Source: Candidatus Cloacimonadota bacterium
Lineage (GTDB): Bacteria; Cloacimonadota; Cloacimonadia; Cloacimonadales; TCS61
DNA: 7,023 nucleotides
Reading direction: 5' to 3'
Assembly: GCA_030596265.1 (NCBI GenBank)
Contig: JAUVKM010000107.1
Coordinates: 1-7,023 of the forward strand
Shown here: positions 6,612-7,023 of the stretch, in pieces
Layout: every line of letters begins with the position of its first letter
Numbering within the stretch: the stretch's first letter is position 1
Translations under genes and position numbers: made by a program
The notes under the pieces: model-generated
Seen by the model: the letters and a program-made list of their open reading frames with translations, nothing else
Databases searched by the model: none
Told to the model about the DNA's origin: nothing

Positions 6612-6633
6612 TCAACAAATGAATATATCGTTA

Positions 6634-7023
6634 TTAATTTGTATTATAATTCAATATCAAATTTGTATTAGTACTTTGTCCTATAAAATCACTTAATGCT
6701 CTTTGAAGCTTCAATTCTTCAACAGGTTTAGAGATAAAGATTCCCGATTTTATCTGAGAAGTCTCTCGTTTAGTTACTCTATCTATATAAGCAGAACAAA
6801 ATACTATCGGTATTTCATGCTTCTCTCCAATTTTTATAGCGGCATTAATTCCATTTAGCTCACCATCCAGATTAATATCCATGAAAATAACATCCGGTGT
6901 TAAACTGTCCGCAAAGGCAATTGCTTTCTCACCTGAAGATACCATGGCAATTACTTCATGACCAAAACTCTGTAAGGTTAATTTTAAATCTTCTGCTATT
7001 ATCAATTCATCTTCAACTATCAA
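6634..7023 (-). CDS. Response regulator receiver (CheY-like) domain, N-terminus cut by window edge
   Basis: Within the window 130 codons (129 residues plus stop) are visible. The first visible codon, TTG, is probably an internal leucine: receiver domains usually open with a few residues then I-L-I-V-E-D-E, so the true start lies beyond 7023. Counting from this codon, the acidic pocket is E4-D5-E6, the phospho-acceptor is D49 in V-I-F-M-D-I-N-L, the switch Ser is S77 in V-F-C-S-A-Y, and the invariant Lys-Pro is K99-P100. All key residues of a working two-component receiver are therefore present. After the domain only a short Asn-rich tail follows, so no DNA-binding or enzymatic output domain is attached on the C-terminal side. 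It is either a stand-alone single-domain regulator passing phosphate to a partner or the last domain of a hybrid histidine kinase; the missing upstream sequence would decide. It is 289 bp from the amidotransferase gene with a hairpin between, so co-regulation is not implied. The I-I-A-E-D-L and D-G-E-L-N-G-I-N-A-A motifs are typical of receivers paired with PAS-type sensor kinases. Confidence 0.9.
   Translation of the reverse strand: MIVEDELIIAEDLKLTLQSFGHEVIAMVSSGEKAIAFADSLTPDVIFMDINLDGELNGINAAIKIGEKHEIPIVFCSAYIDRVTKRETSQIKSGIFISKPVEELKLQRALSDFIGQSTNTNLILNYNTN

Noticed and set aside
6636..6670. Direct 11-mer repeat aatttgtatta (6636-6646 and 6660-6670) across the regulator stop codon
   Set aside because: It encodes a simple Asn/Thr-rich tail in AT-rich DNA and is easily explained by low complexity.
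7021..7023. TTG at the right edge as the real start of the response regulator
   Set aside because: Receiver domains normally have several residues before V-E-D-E, and Leu fits this position of the first strand; the gene most likely continues past the window.

Overview
The window is AT-rich, and all four protein genes lie on the minus strand. Transcription therefore runs from the right edge (7023) towards position 1. Two complete proteins end in nearly the same C-terminal module: an N-Y-P-N-P-F-N-P motif, a W-N-G-K turn, S-S-G-I-Y-F-Y-K and a basic-hydrophobic end at L-K. This is the type A sorting domain / FlgD Ig-like tail of the type IX secretion system (T9SS). Together with right-handed beta-helix proteins and the C-terminal cap S-P-C-I-D-N-G ... 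D-x-G-A-F-E, it points to the Fibrobacteres-Chlorobi-Bacteroidetes (FCB) superphylum. The style most resembles Candidatus Cloacimonadota or a near relative. That placement comes from recognised protein style, not from a marker gene.

Layout from right to left. (1) 7023-6634: a response-regulator receiver domain, cut at its N-terminus by the window edge. (2) 6633-6345: a gap of about 290 bp with one clean hairpin, a possible promoter and no gene. (3) 6344-4209: an exported protein whose mature N-terminus is a class II glutamine amidotransferase (YafJ-like Ntn-hydrolase) domain with the visible catalytic core intact, followed by two modules I cannot assign to a family and a T9SS tail. (4) 4208-4141: a short gap almost filled by a perfect 15-bp hairpin. 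(5) 4140-1897: a secreted protein with two beta-helix segments and a T9SS tail. (6) 1896-1682: a gap packed with three hairpins and two near-identical 12-mers. (7) 1681-1: an open reading frame running off the left edge, a third secreted protein with a beta-helix followed by the start of a carboxypeptidase-regulatory-like domain.

Genes 3, 5 and 7 look like cell-surface or secreted cargo that share an export route rather than a metabolic pathway. The hairpins between them suggest separate or attenuated transcription units rather than one tight operon. The least ordinary item is the exported glutamine amidotransferase-fold protein. These enzymes normally work in the cytoplasm with a partner synthase domain, and none is visible here. 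No RNA gene, CRISPR array, transposase or recognisable mobile element was seen.
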